This document shows, one piece after another, positions 7,753 through 17,209 of a stretch of DNA of 64,000 bases. The number at the start of each line of letters is the position of its first letter. Position 1 is the first letter of the stretch. The DNA is from F22 sp963668535. GTDB lineage: Bacteria; Bacteroidota; Bacteroidia; Bacteroidales; Bacteroidaceae. The notes below the pieces were generated by a model. The model was not told where the DNA came from. It ran no database searches and was given only the letters and a program-made list of their open reading frames with translations. The stretch spans positions 744,001-808,000 of the forward strand of contig OY764867.1 in the NCBI GenBank assembly GCA_963668535.1. Direction: 5' to 3'. Position numbers and translations under genes: made by a program.

Positions 7753-10497
7753 TTGAAAAAATTTTTCCGATATACCCCACTGAGTGTATTGACTCTCCTC
7801 CTGCTTCTGCCAGCTTTTGCTAGCAATCGGCGAGGAGGTTTTGGTACATCTCCACTGGCCAATCCATATTCCCTGACAGACAGCCTACTGCCTGATTCTT
7901 TGGGACGTCACCACTTGAGTCAACACCGTGATACCATCGGTAAAAATGGAGCTGATTCTACCAAGAATAAAGTTGGCCTAGAATCTCCTGTAGACTACTC
8001 AGCAAAAGACTCTATCGTATTCGAAAAAGGTGGCTTTGCACATCTCTTTGGGGAGAGTAAAGTAGGCTATCAAAAGATTAAATTGAGTGCAGAAGTTATT
8101 TCCATGAATATGGATAGTAGCAATGTATATGCACATGGTATTGCCGACAGTACTGGAAATATAAAAGGCAAACCCGTCTTTGAAGATGGAAGTACCCCAT
8201 ACGAGACGAAACAAATCCGCTATAACTTTGATAGTAAACGCGGATTGATCTCCAATATTGTAACACAACAAGGTGAAGGGTACGTAACAGGACACAACGC
8301 CAAGAAGGATCAAGACAACACCATTTGCATGGCAGATGGTAAATATACAACGTGTGACCATCATGAACATCCACACTTTTACCTACAGATGACGCGTGCT
8401 AAGGTACGTCCTAAGAAAAATGTGGTTACTGGTCCAGCCTACCTTGTAGTAGAAGATGTTCCTCTTCCTATTTGGGTTCCCTTTTTCTACTTTCCTTTTA
8501 CCAATAGTTATACGTCTGGTTTCTTAATGCCTACCTATGTCGATGACAACGATAGAGGTTTTGGTCTTCAAGAAGGGGGATATTATTGGGCTATTAGTGA
8601 CTATATGGATTTGAAACTTCTAGGAGACATCTATACCAAAGGATCGTGGGCTTCGCATATCAAACTAAACTACAACAAACGATATCGTTATTCTGGCAAC
8701 TTCAACTTGGACTATCAAGTAACTGTATTAGGAGATAAGGGGCTACCTGATTATTCCAAAGCTAATGACTTTAAATTGGTATGGTCGCACCGTCAAGATG
8801 CAAAAGCCAACCCTAATAGTTCCTTTTCAGCGCAGGTCAACTTTTCGACCTCAAGTTACGAACGTACCAACCTGAACAACCAATACAATCCGATAGCTCG
8901 TTCACAAAATACCAAGACCTCTTCGGTCAGTTATAGTCGTTCGTTCCCAGAACAAAAATTGACTATTTCAAGTACATTCAATATTGCACAGACACTGAGA
9001 GATTCTTCTGTGTCTTTGACACTGCCAGATGTGAATATCTCATTGGCCAAACGTTATCCGTTCAAACGTAAAAACGGAGTTGGCGAGGAGCGTTGGTACG
9101 AAAAAATCGGTATGAGCTATACTGGACGTATCACTAACAGCATCACCTGTAAAGATGATGAGCTTTTTGAAAAGAGCTTTGCCAAAGACTGGAAGAATGG
9201 GATGAACCACAGTATTCCTATCAGTGCTACATTTACCCTATTTAAGTATGTCAATGTGACTCCATCGTTCAACTACCGAGAAAGATGGTACACACGCAAG
9301 ATAGAACGTAACTGGGACGATGCGGCATACAAAGAAGTGCAAGATACCCTTACTGGATTCTATCGTGTATGGGACTATAATATGGCTATCAGTGCCAATA
9401 CCAAACTCTATGGTATGTACAAACCTCTATTTTTTAAGAAAAAAGAGATACAGATACGTCATGTGATCACTCCATCGATTAGCTTCTCTAGTTCACCCGA
9501 TTTCGGACAAGAGAAATATGGCTATTACAAACATTACACCTATGTAGATAAGGATGGTAATGAGAAGGTTGTAGATTACTCACCATATCAAGGTAGTGCG
9601 TTTGGTATACCAGGGAAAGGGAAATCAGGAACAATCAATTTTGACGTGTCCAACAACTTGGAAATGAAGTATAAAACCGATCGAGATTCGACTGGATATA
9701 GAAAGGTTAGTCTGATTGATGAATTGGGTGCTTCCATATCATACAACACAGCAGCAGATGTACGTCCATGGAGTGATCTATCTCTTCGTCTACGTTTAAA
9801 ACTAACCAAGAACTACACCTTCAATATGAATAGTACCTTTGCCACTTATGCTTATGAATTTGATGACAATGGTAATGTTGTAGTGGGTGATAAGACCGAA
9901 TATAGTTATGGTCGCTTTGGCCGTTTCCAAGGCTGGGGATCTAGTTTCAATTACCAATTCAATAACAATACTTGGAAAAAGTGGTTTGGGCCTAAAGACG
10001 ACGAGAAAGATAAAGACAAAAAGGATCAGGACAAATCAAAAAGTGACTCCAAAAATCCTAATTCTACTTTAAAAAGCGACCACGAAAAGCGCAAGGCAGA
10101 GATGTCTAGCGATGGGTACCAAAAGTTTACCATGCCTTGGTCACTAAATCTAAACTACTCGTTTAATATCCGCGAGGACCGCACAAAAGACATCAATAAA
10201 AAGACCATGCGTTATCCATATAAATACACGCATAATTTGAATGCCTCTGGTCAGATCAAGTTGACAAACAACTGGAATATCAACTTCAGTTCTGGATATG
10301 ACTTCCAAGCCAGTGAGGTGACTCAAACGTCTTTTACCATTATGCGTAATTTGCACTGTTGGGAGATGTCTGCAAGTGTTACTCCATTTGGACGTTATCA
10401 ATCATACACGTTCAATATACGAGCTAGTTCGCAGATGCTGCAAGACTTGAAATGGGATCAACGTAGTAGTACGCAATCAAATATTGAATGGTATTAA
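7753..10497 (+). CDS. lptD: LPS-assembly protein LptD-like outer-membrane barrel (OstA family)
   Basis: 914 residues. N-terminal signal peptide (about 1-23, ending LLPAFAS), then an OstA/LptA-like beta-jellyroll region (about 90-210: VYAHGIADSTGNIKGKPVF, YVTGHNAKK), the VPLPIWVPFFYFPF segment typical of LptD, and a long barrel ending SNIEWY. Start: the frame has no ATG or GTG between the stop at 7735-7737 and the protein, so TTG at 7753 is the only reasonable start. Role: final LPS insertion into the outer leaflet. Odd feature: a Lys/Asp-rich low-complexity loop at about 745-785. The two cysteines near 195-205 are not an obvious match to the E. coli disulfides. Confidence 0.88.
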   Translation: MKKFFRYTPLSVLTLLLLLPAFASNRRGGFGTSPLANPYSLTDSLLPDSLGRHHLSQHRDTIGKNGADSTKNKVGLESPVDYSAKDSIVFEKGGFAHLFGESKVGYQKIKLSAEVISMNMDSSNVYAHGIADSTGNIKGKPVFEDGSTPYETKQIRYNFDSKRGLISNIVTQQGEGYVTGHNAKKDQDNTICMADGKYTTCDHHEHPHFYLQMTRAKVRPKKNVVTGPAYLVVEDVPLPIWVPFFYFPFTNSYTSGFLMPTYVDDNDRGFGLQEGGYYWAISDYMDLKLLGDIYTKGSWASHIKLNYNKRYRYSGNFNLDYQVTVLGDKGLPDYSKANDFKLVWSHRQDAKANPNSSFSAQVNFSTSSYERTNLNNQYNPIARSQNTKTSSVSYSRSFPEQKLTISSTFNIAQTLRDSSVSLTLPDVNISLAKRYPFKRKNGVGEERWYEKIGMSYTGRITNSITCKDDELFEKSFAKDWKNGMNHSIPISATFTLFKYVNVTPSFNYRERWYTRKIERNWDDAAYKEVQDTLTGFYRVWDYNMAISANTKLYGMYKPLFFKKKEIQIRHVITPSISFSSSPDFGQEKYGYYKHYTYVDKDGNEKVVDYSPYQGSAFGIPGKGKSGTINFDVSNNLEMKYKTDRDSTGYRKVSLIDELGASISYNTAADVRPWSDLSLRLRLKLTKNYTFNMNSTFATYAYEFDDNGNVVVGDKTEYSYGRFGRFQGWGSSFNYQFNNNTWKKWFGPKDDEKDKDKKDQDKSKSDSKNPNSTLKSDHEKRKAEMSSDGYQKFTMPWSLNLNYSFNIREDRTKDINKKTMRYPYKYTHNLNASGQIKLTNNWNINFSSGYDFQASEVTQTSFTIMRNLHCWEMSASVTPFGRYQSYTFNIRASSQMLQDLKWDQRSSTQSNIEWY

Positions 10498-10550
10498 GTA
10501 TGTCCTACTACACATGAGTATGCGATGCACATCCTACTATAATAAAAAGA

Positions 10551-10580
10551 GTGAGGACATATCGGTTGATATGTCCTCAC
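10551..10580. terminator. Bidirectional terminator between lptD and the nucleotidyltransferase gene
   Basis: Perfect 13-bp stem GTGAGGACATATC (10551-10563) / GATATGTCCTCAC (10568-10580) with loop GGTT, A-rich before and T-rich after. It serves two convergent genes. Confidence 0.88.
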
Positions 10581-10607
10581 TTATCTTTTGTAGTCTAAGG
10601 GATTATC

Positions 10608-11510
10608 TTAGAACAAGTTTGCAGGATATTCACCAGCATCAATCAATGCTTGAATCTTATCGACTACACCTTGACGATCTTCTGCATACGTTACTCCAAA
10701 CCATTTGCTTGTAGTATCTAGTACACGTACAGTTGATGTGTTTGAGTTGATCAATTCGTTCACAACAAGTGGAATAAAGAATTCACTCTTCAACTCTTGT
10801 CCCTTTTCTTTCAAGAAGTCAACGAACATCTCATCACTGTGTTGGAAATAATCAGGAGTGAATCCCCACATGTTCATACTAACAGGAGTATTGTCTTCGA
10901 TAGCTACCCAAGCACCTTCTTCGTCTTTGTAAGATACTTTGCCATCTACACGCATGATTTCTGTACGTTCAACAACAGTAGTCAAATTACCTTCTTCATT
11001 TGTGCCACAAATCCCACGAGCTACAGTACCACTTTCACTCAAAGTATTGCCCACGCGGTAACCCACCATGCAATAACGATTTGTTGTACCTTCCATATCT
11101 ACAAGTTCCTTGGCTAGCACAGCAAAACTATCACGTCCATAAAAGTCATCTGCATTAATCACAGCAAAAGGCTCGTTGATTACAGATTTACCCATCATAA
11201 GGGCGTGATTAGTACCCCAAGGTTTTACACGTTCTTCTGGACACGTAAATCCTTCTGGAAGATCATTTTTGTCTTGAAAAACAAGTTCTACAGGAATGTG
11301 ATTTTCATACTTTGAGATAATTTTTTCACGGAAATCTTTTTCAAAGTCTTTACGAATAACGAATACTACTTTACCAAATCCTCCGCGGATAGCGTCGAAA
11401 ATAGAGTAGTCCATGATTGTTTCACCGTTTGGTCCTAGACCATCAAGCTGCTTCAAACCGCCATAACGGCTTCCCATACCAGCAGCAAGTACAAATAATG
11501 TTGGTTTCAT
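10608..11510 (-). CDS. Sugar-phosphate nucleotidyltransferase family protein
   Basis: 300 residues with the N-terminal NTP-binding signature LAAGMGSRYGGLKQLDGLGPNG (split here: GMGSRYGG loop near 10-17, and Lys19) and the metal-binding VINADDFYG near 115-125. Cytoplasmic GT-A-fold nucleotidyltransferase that joins a sugar-1-phosphate to an NTP. Length and the GLKQLDGLGPNGE variant fit a Bacteroidota family usually annotated only as nucleotidyltransferase. The nucleotide and sugar are not determinable. Monocistronic, with a TAnnTTTG promoter 34 bp upstream and a shared terminator downstream. Confidence 0.85.
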   Translation of the reverse strand: MKPTLFVLAAGMGSRYGGLKQLDGLGPNGETIMDYSIFDAIRGGFGKVVFVIRKDFEKDFREKIISKYENHIPVELVFQDKNDLPEGFTCPEERVKPWGTNHALMMGKSVINEPFAVINADDFYGRDSFAVLAKELVDMEGTTNRYCMVGYRVGNTLSESGTVARGICGTNEEGNLTTVVERTEIMRVDGKVSYKDEEGAWVAIEDNTPVSMNMWGFTPDYFQHSDEMFVDFLKEKGQELKSEFFIPLVVNELINSNTSTVRVLDTTSKWFGVTYAEDRQGVVDKIQALIDAGEYPANLF

Positions 11511-11543
11511 CTGTCGTATTGAATTTTAGTTTGTAATACGACA

Positions 11544-11551
11544 CAAAGATA
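11544..11551 (-). promoter_or_regulatory. -7 element for the nucleotidyltransferase gene
   Basis: TATCTTTG on the minus strand, predicted start near 11540 and leader about 30 nt. A TTTG lies 16 bases upstream, shorter than ideal. Confidence 0.55.
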
Positions 11552-11605
11552 GTTATTTTTCTCGTATCAAAAGATTAATGAAGTGAAAAAGGTACCCCCA
11601 TTATC

Positions 11606-12964
11606 CTAAGAGTTTTTATGTAAGAAACGACGATACTCGTATATAAAAGCAATAGCCGCCATTGTCAAGGCTATCGGAAAGGCCATCCATATACCAGGCA
11701 GTCCATACCCTAAGCCAATGGCCAACCAATAACTGATCGGAATAGAAACCAGAACATAGACTACAAAACAGATATAAGGAATAGTCTTCACTGCACCTAC
11801 TCCACGTAATATATTGACATAGGTCATCTGCAAGCCATCTCCTACCTGATAGAGCATAAGAGGCACCATGGTTAAAGGGATAAGTGCCAGCACATCTGCA
11901 TCGGTAGTAAAGAGCAACCCTATCTGATGCCGCAACAGATAGGCCCCAACGGCGTTGATCGTCACAAAAACACCCATCAGATGCAGTCCTGCTCGTCCAC
12001 CTCTCTTTAAATTGCCCCAATCTTTCTGCCCATTATAGATAGAACTGCGTACGGAAATAGCAGTACCAACTCCAACATAAAACATAAAGAAAATCTGTGA
12101 TATACTCAACATTACCTGATGAGCAGCCATCGTTGTAACACTGATCCAGCCAGCAAATAAAGTGGTCATGGCAAATGCAGATGCTTCCATAACAATCATC
12201 GTTCCCACAGGCCAACCAATTATAAAGAGTTCTTTAATGGCTGTCTTATCAAAAAACGCTTTTTGACTAGCTACCCAATAGCTTTTCAAACTAGGTACAT
12301 ATTTCAACAAGAAGATATAAGATACCGCCATGAAAACTCTTGAAATAAAAGTTCCCCAACCTGCCCCTGTCAATCCTAACTCAGGGAAAGGGCCAATACC
12401 ATAAATCAAAAGATAGTTGAGCAAAATATTCAACAATACACCTCCAAAGATAATACACATGGATGTGGCAGGCTGCGTCACACTATCGGTAAAACTCTTT
12501 CCAACAAAAAAGCAAGCAACAAAAGGTAAGGAAGCTACTTGAATCAGATAATATGGTCGTATGTAGGGTAATACACTGGGGTCTTGTCCCAACAATCCTA
12601 AAAAGAAATAGACAGCCAGCATAATACAGACAATCACTACCATGACTGCACCATTCATCATCAGGCTATTGCGCAGATAATGGCCAACTTTATCAGTATC
12701 ATTTTGTCCAAAAGCTGCTCCGCCAAGAGTAATCAAACTCATGGATACTCCCATACTAAACATTAGGGGTAAAAACATCAGACTGTTGACAAATGCTGCG
12801 GCTGCAAGTTCTTTCGTACCATAATGCCCAACCATAAGCGTATCGAAAAAGCTCAATAAAACCATAGCAAGCTGTCCAAATATCGTAGGAATACTTAACT
12901 TGACAAGCGCTTTATAATGGGTATAATAAGGAGCAGTCTGTAAATAAGATGTTGATGTAGTCAT
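11606..12964 (-). CDS. MATE-family multidrug/sodium antiporter
   Basis: 452 residues with twelve predicted membrane segments in two homologous halves. The N-half begins LSIPTIFGQLAMVLLSFFDTLMVGHYG, the classic MATE first helix with P and DTxMVG (given here by its key residues). Role: proton- or sodium-driven export of cationic drugs or metabolites across the inner membrane. It follows the M16 peptidase gene on the same strand, but a terminator-like hairpin lies between them about 17 bp ahead of its start, and no consensus promoter was seen in that 58-bp gap, so expression may depend on readthrough. Confidence 0.93.
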   Translation of the reverse strand: MTTSTSYLQTAPYYTHYKALVKLSIPTIFGQLAMVLLSFFDTLMVGHYGTKELAAAAFVNSLMFLPLMFSMGVSMSLITLGGAAFGQNDTDKVGHYLRNSLMMNGAVMVVIVCIMLAVYFFLGLLGQDPSVLPYIRPYYLIQVASLPFVACFFVGKSFTDSVTQPATSMCIIFGGVLLNILLNYLLIYGIGPFPELGLTGAGWGTFISRVFMAVSYIFLLKYVPSLKSYWVASQKAFFDKTAIKELFIIGWPVGTMIVMEASAFAMTTLFAGWISVTTMAAHQVMLSISQIFFMFYVGVGTAISVRSSIYNGQKDWGNLKRGGRAGLHLMGVFVTINAVGAYLLRHQIGLLFTTDADVLALIPLTMVPLMLYQVGDGLQMTYVNILRGVGAVKTIPYICFVVYVLVSIPISYWLAIGLGYGLPGIWMAFPIALTMAAIAFIYEYRRFLHKNS

Positions 12965-12980
12965 AGGATTGTATTCAAAA

Positions 12981-13009
12981 AGTGCCTAGTCTTCATTAAA
13001 CTAGGCACT
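12981..13009 (-). terminator. Terminator or attenuator between the M16 gene and the MATE gene
   Basis: AGTGCCTAGT (12981-12990) and ACTAGGCACT (13000-13009) form a perfect 10-bp stem. On the minus strand it is followed by TTTTTG, then the MATE start codon. Confidence 0.7.
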
Positions 13010-13022
13010 CTCAGTATATCGT

Positions 13023-14258
13023 TTATTTCTTCTTATAAAATAGCACATTGGCATGGTCACGCTGGAAACATTGCTTGGAAACTCGCCGTATGTCTTCGGC
13101 GGTCACCGCATTGTACCGATCGACCTCTGTATCTAGAGTAAACTCTGGCCCATAGAGTTCATGTAAAGATAGGCTGGTGGCTTGTTGCAAATAACTAATA
13201 TGTCCAAAGACAAAACTTGCTTCAAACCTAGTATGCAATTTTTCTATTTCACTCTGTGCCACAAGCTCTGTATGTAGCTTTTCCAATTCCTCCCAGACAG
13301 CGGCTTCTGCTGCTTCCAAAGTTATTCCCTCCGCTGGACGACCTATAATATGGAATAGGCCAAGATCCAATGAGCCACTGATATGTGCATCTAGTGTAGA
13401 GAAGATACGGCGCTCTTTGACCAAACGCTGATTAAAGCGACTAGAGGTACCCAAGCTCAACACATCCGAAATCATATCGTACACGCAATAATCTGGATGA
13501 AAACGATCACACATATGAAACGCCATATAGAGAGTGTCCAAAGGCACTTGACGCTCTACTATGAGTCGACGTTCTTCTGTCTGCTGTGGTTCCACTGGAC
13601 GATTGCGTGGAGGCAATGGAGTATTGGGAATAGGAGCAAACCATTTTTCAGTAAGTGCTTCCGCATCTTCCCATGAGATATTGCCAGTGACTGCTAACAC
13701 TGCATTGCTAGGTTGGTAGTAGGTATTATAGAAGTCTTTGACCTGCTCCATCGTCGCTTCTTCTATATGACTAATATCTAGCCCAATAGTTGGCCATCGA
13801 TAAGGATGTTTCTTATATGCCAAATCACGCACAAGATGGCCGATATCTCCATAAGGTTGATTGAGATGAGTTTGTTTAAACTCCTCAATCACCACCTGAC
13901 GCTGCACCTCTAGACTTTCTTCATTGAATGCCAATTGCAACATGCGGTCAGATTCCAACCAAAAAGCCACCTCTACATTATGTTTAGGAATGGTGAGATA
14001 ATAATTGGTGATGTCATTACTAGTCCATGCATTGTTTTCTCCACCAGCTTCTTGTAAAGGAGTATCATATGAAGGGATATGGATAGATCCACCAAACATC
14101 AGATGCTCAAATAGGTGTGCAAATCCAGTATGTTCTGGAGATTCATCACGTGCACCAACCTCATACAATATATTCAATGCAACCATCTGTGTACTGTCGT
14201 CAAAACAGTGCACAAGACGCAAGCCATTATCTAGGACTTTTCTATGTACTTCGTTCAT
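13023..14258 (-). CDS. M16-family (pitrilysin-like) zinc peptidase
   Basis: 411 residues. The inverted zinc motif HLFEH lies at 48-52 and the third ligand is probably Glu125 or Glu126 in QVVIEEFKQ. A second, inactive M16 half-domain follows (about 190-400). The length is that of single-unit bacterial M16 peptidases such as those acting on peptides or presequences. No signal peptide, so cytoplasmic. It begins 4 bp after the cyclophilin stop, so the two are co-transcribed. Confidence 0.92.
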   Translation of the reverse strand: MNEVHRKVLDNGLRLVHCFDDSTQMVALNILYEVGARDESPEHTGFAHLFEHLMFGGSIHIPSYDTPLQEAGGENNAWTSNDITNYYLTIPKHNVEVAFWLESDRMLQLAFNEESLEVQRQVVIEEFKQTHLNQPYGDIGHLVRDLAYKKHPYRWPTIGLDISHIEEATMEQVKDFYNTYYQPSNAVLAVTGNISWEDAEALTEKWFAPIPNTPLPPRNRPVEPQQTEERRLIVERQVPLDTLYMAFHMCDRFHPDYCVYDMISDVLSLGTSSRFNQRLVKERRIFSTLDAHISGSLDLGLFHIIGRPAEGITLEAAEAAVWEELEKLHTELVAQSEIEKLHTRFEASFVFGHISYLQQATSLSLHELYGPEFTLDTEVDRYNAVTAEDIRRVSKQCFQRDHANVLFYKKK

Positions 14259-14262
14259 CTAG

Positions 14263-15000
14263 CTAGACTTCTTTGACTTCAAGAATACGGATATCCTCTT
14301 TAGGACGGTCGTTTTTATCAGTCTCAACAGCTTGGATGTCATTGACAATATCCATTCCGCCCACCACTTCACCAAAGACTGTGTACTCACCATCCAAATG
14401 CGGAGTTCCTCCTATATTGGTATAGGTACTCATTTGCTCAGGTGTGAAGGTAAAGTCTGGTGTGGCGTTAGCGCGCACTTCTGCCAATTCAATCAGATGA
14501 TTTTGAAGTTCTTCCAAACCAGCTTGGTCATTGGCTTTACGCATCTTGTAAATGTTTTTCATTTGCTCTTTGACCAATTGGTCAAAACAAGTCTTTACTT
14601 TACGTTGATTGCGTTGTTGTTCCATGCCTAGCATCATCTCTGGTGAATAGGTTGTACCTGTGACAATGTAAAATTGACATCCTGATGAATTGCGTTCAGG
14701 GTTCACTTGATCACCTTGACGTGCAGCACAGAGAGCACCACGCTTATGATAATAGGTAGGATATACAATTTCTGCTGGGATGGTGTAACCCACATCACCA
14801 GCTCCTAGAGATTTTCCTGCTGGAGCATTTTTTGAATCAGGATCTCCCGCTTGAATCATAAAATTATTAATGACTCTATGGAAAAGTGTATGTACATACG
14901 TTCCATCCTGTATTAGTTTAAGGAAATTCTCTTTGTGACGAGGAGTCTCATCATACAACGTAATTGTTATAGTTCCTTTAGTTGTAACAATTTCTATCAT
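14263..15000 (-). CDS. Cyclophilin-type peptidyl-prolyl cis-trans isomerase
   Basis: 245 residues. The N-terminal part shows cyclophilin features (TLFHRVINNFMIQAGD near 38-53, GCQFYIVTG near 107-115) and the C-terminal part VFGEVVGGMDIVNDI near 208-222. Between them, about 118-195, is a charged, helical insertion (Gln/Arg/Lys/Glu-rich) absent from ordinary 160-190-residue cyclophilins. No signal peptide. First gene of a two-gene operon with the M16 peptidase; both could act in protein folding and turnover. Confidence 0.93.
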   Translation of the reverse strand: MIEIVTTKGTITITLYDETPRHKENFLKLIQDGTYVHTLFHRVINNFMIQAGDPDSKNAPAGKSLGAGDVGYTIPAEIVYPTYYHKRGALCAARQGDQVNPERNSSGCQFYIVTGTTYSPEMMLGMEQQRNQRKVKTCFDQLVKEQMKNIYKMRKANDQAGLEELQNHLIELAEVRANATPDFTFTPEQMSTYTNIGGTPHLDGEYTVFGEVVGGMDIVNDIQAVETDKNDRPKEDIRILEVKEV

Positions 15001-15062
15001 AAATCAAAAACCTTTTGGTGCTGACCGCTTTAAATAGCGACTTTTTTATTTAGTTCAGTAGG

Positions 15063-15093
15063 CAAAGATACTAGATTTTCCTTACCTTTGCAA
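15063..15093 (-). promoter_or_regulatory. Promoter of the cyclophilin-M16 operon
   Basis: Minus strand TTG (15091-15093), 20 bases, TATCTTTG (15063-15070). Predicted start near 15059. It physically overlaps the divergent antiporter promoter. Confidence 0.65.
15083..15090 (+). promoter_or_regulatory. -7 element of the antiporter gene
   Basis: TACCTTTG, predicted start near 15094 and leader about 28 nt. It lies inside the spacer of the opposing promoter; no clear -33 box. Confidence 0.5.
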
Positions 15094-15121
15094 TAAGAAA
15101 TTCTTTTTTAATATATATCGT

Positions 15122-17146
15122 ATGGAAATTCAATACATCCTTGAACTATTGTTGTTCATTATTCTGAGTCTGATTGCAGGTGGTATATTACAGCGAGTTC
15201 TTCGCAAGAGTCCGATTCCTTACACGGCAGGTCTTTTTCTTCTGGGGCTTATAGCTGGGCTGCTGGGGCGCATCAAACCATTCGGTTATTTAGACCCTAT
15301 TGAAAATGCAATCATGGATGTGGGCAATATGGATCCCGATTTGATTCTATACTTATTTCTTCCTATTCTGGTATTTGATGCAGCATACGAACTCGATTTC
15401 CACATCTTTAAGAAGAACTTAGTCAATGCTTCTATACTGGCCATACCTGGTTTGTTATTCAGTACAATACTCACGGCTGCAGCCATTATAGGTTTATCCA
15501 AATGTTTTGGTATTTATGGCAGTTGGACTTGGCCAGTGGCCATCATGTTTGGTGGTTTGATTAGTGCTACCGACCCAGTAGCCGTGGTGGCATTACTGAA
15601 AGAGCTAAAAACAAGTAAACGGTTTTCTACTTTGGTTGATGCCGAATCTATGCTGAATGATGGAACAGGTATCGTGGTCTTCATGCTGTTCTTTACAACG
15701 GTCAAAACAGCGTTTGGAGCTACATCAAATGCGGGCTTCGACAATCCATTCTTAAACTTTATTTTTGTGGTTAGTGGGGGAGCTACTCTAGGACTAATCA
15801 TGGCTTGGGGAAGTCTCAAATACATTAAGGCAGTATCGGCCAATATGCTCGTACAAATTAGTGTGATTCTGGTCAATGCTTATCTTGTCTTTATACTAGC
15901 GCAAGAATATCTCAATGTCTCAGGAGTTATCGCCCTTGTATGTTATGGGCTATATGTATCGTATTATGGAAGTTTATGCCTAAAGCAAGAAGTCAATGAC
16001 TTTATGAAAGAATGCTGGGAACTACTAGCCTATATAGGTAATACCGCTATCTTTATCATTGTAGGTATAGTCATTGCTATGAATGTCCACTTTAATTGGA
16101 CGAGTTTATTGATGCTCGGATTGATTTATATTGCTGTCAATATCATCCGTCTTGCTATGATTTTCTTCTTCCGTCCTGTCATGAAACTTGGACGTTATGG
16201 GCTGACACGTCGAGAAGGTGTTATTTTGGCTTGGGGTGGACTACGTGGTGCCCTTGGTTTGACTTTAGCCTTGATTGTGTATAATACCAGTATTATTCCT
16301 TTGGAAATACGTGAAGAAGTGCTTTTTCAAACAGCTGGTATCGTGGCACTCACATTGACCATCAATGCGACAACCATTGCCCCTTTATTACGATATTTCC
16401 ACTTTACAGAATCTGGAGTAGCTCAAAATTATTTGGCAGCCTCTGCCCGTCGTCTATGGGTCAAAGAGATGCAAGATTATTATGAGTCGTTGCGCAATAA
16501 AGAACAATTGGAAGATTGTAACTGGGAAGAAGTAGTCGAAAAGCATTTGCCTAAAATACATCAAGAACTTCCTGAATGTAATGAACTGAATTTGCTCAAC
16601 GAATTGCGCTTACGTATAGCACGTCAACAAAAATTATATGTATGGGAACTTCTTCACAATGGGGTCATACAAGCCCACTCTTTGCAGAAACTCCAAGCAT
16701 TGGCAGATGACCTATTTGATTCGGACGGGAAGATACCGCTACAATCTGAAAGCATTTTATTTGTACGCATGCTTCGTCGAGGTACCCGTATGTTGGGATT
16801 CAAAGCGCCTTACTGGTATCGTGGATTCCTTGACAAATTCTTTCCTGCACGTACAGTGAAACGATATGACGTCACACGAGGCTTTATCTTGATACAAAAG
16901 AATGCACTACAACTTATACAAGAGTATGAAAGCAGTGAATTTTTCGCAGGAAACAAACATATTGTTATTGAAGAAATACGTGCGGAAATAGCGTACAATC
17001 TGAAAGCAGCCGAACACTATATGCGCCGTTTGAAGAAACGACATCCTGTATCTTTCCGTCAAGCTGTGACGATTAAAACAGAACGCATGTTAGACTTTAA
17101 AAATAGATCTATCAGAAAGAAATTAGATCAAGAAGGTGTCTTTTAA
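15122..17146 (+). CDS. CPA1-family sodium/proton antiporter (NhaP type) with long cytosolic tail
   Basis: 674 residues. About 12 membrane segments occupy residues 1-430, with the ion-binding motif ATDPVAVVALLKEL near 142-155 and the following DAESMLNDGTGIV near 170-182. A soluble, charged tail of about 240 residues follows, with no obvious TrkA or cyclic-nucleotide domain. Role: inner-membrane exchange of Na+ or K+ for H+, pH and salt homeostasis. Single-gene unit with its own promoter and a 19-bp-stem terminator. Confidence 0.92.
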   Translation: MEIQYILELLLFIILSLIAGGILQRVLRKSPIPYTAGLFLLGLIAGLLGRIKPFGYLDPIENAIMDVGNMDPDLILYLFLPILVFDAAYELDFHIFKKNLVNASILAIPGLLFSTILTAAAIIGLSKCFGIYGSWTWPVAIMFGGLISATDPVAVVALLKELKTSKRFSTLVDAESMLNDGTGIVVFMLFFTTVKTAFGATSNAGFDNPFLNFIFVVSGGATLGLIMAWGSLKYIKAVSANMLVQISVILVNAYLVFILAQEYLNVSGVIALVCYGLYVSYYGSLCLKQEVNDFMKECWELLAYIGNTAIFIIVGIVIAMNVHFNWTSLLMLGLIYIAVNIIRLAMIFFFRPVMKLGRYGLTRREGVILAWGGLRGALGLTLALIVYNTSIIPLEIREEVLFQTAGIVALTLTINATTIAPLLRYFHFTESGVAQNYLAASARRLWVKEMQDYYESLRNKEQLEDCNWEEVVEKHLPKIHQELPECNELNLLNELRLRIARQQKLYVWELLHNGVIQAHSLQKLQALADDLFDSDGKIPLQSESILFVRMLRRGTRMLGFKAPYWYRGFLDKFFPARTVKRYDVTRGFILIQKNALQLIQEYESSEFFAGNKHIVIEEIRAEIAYNLKAAEHYMRRLKKRHPVSFRQAVTIKTERMLDFKNRSIRKKLDQEGVF

Positions 17147-17187
17147 GTAAAAAGGACGGTGTCGCAATGACACCGTCCTTTTTACTT
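17145..17187. terminator. Bidirectional terminator between the antiporter gene and recQ
   Basis: Perfect 19-bp stem from 17145-17163 and 17169-17187 (core GGACGGTGTC / GACACCGTCC) with a 5-nt loop and A/T-rich ends on both sides. Confidence 0.92.
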
Positions 17188-17209
17188 AATACGTATATAG
17201 AGTTATACC

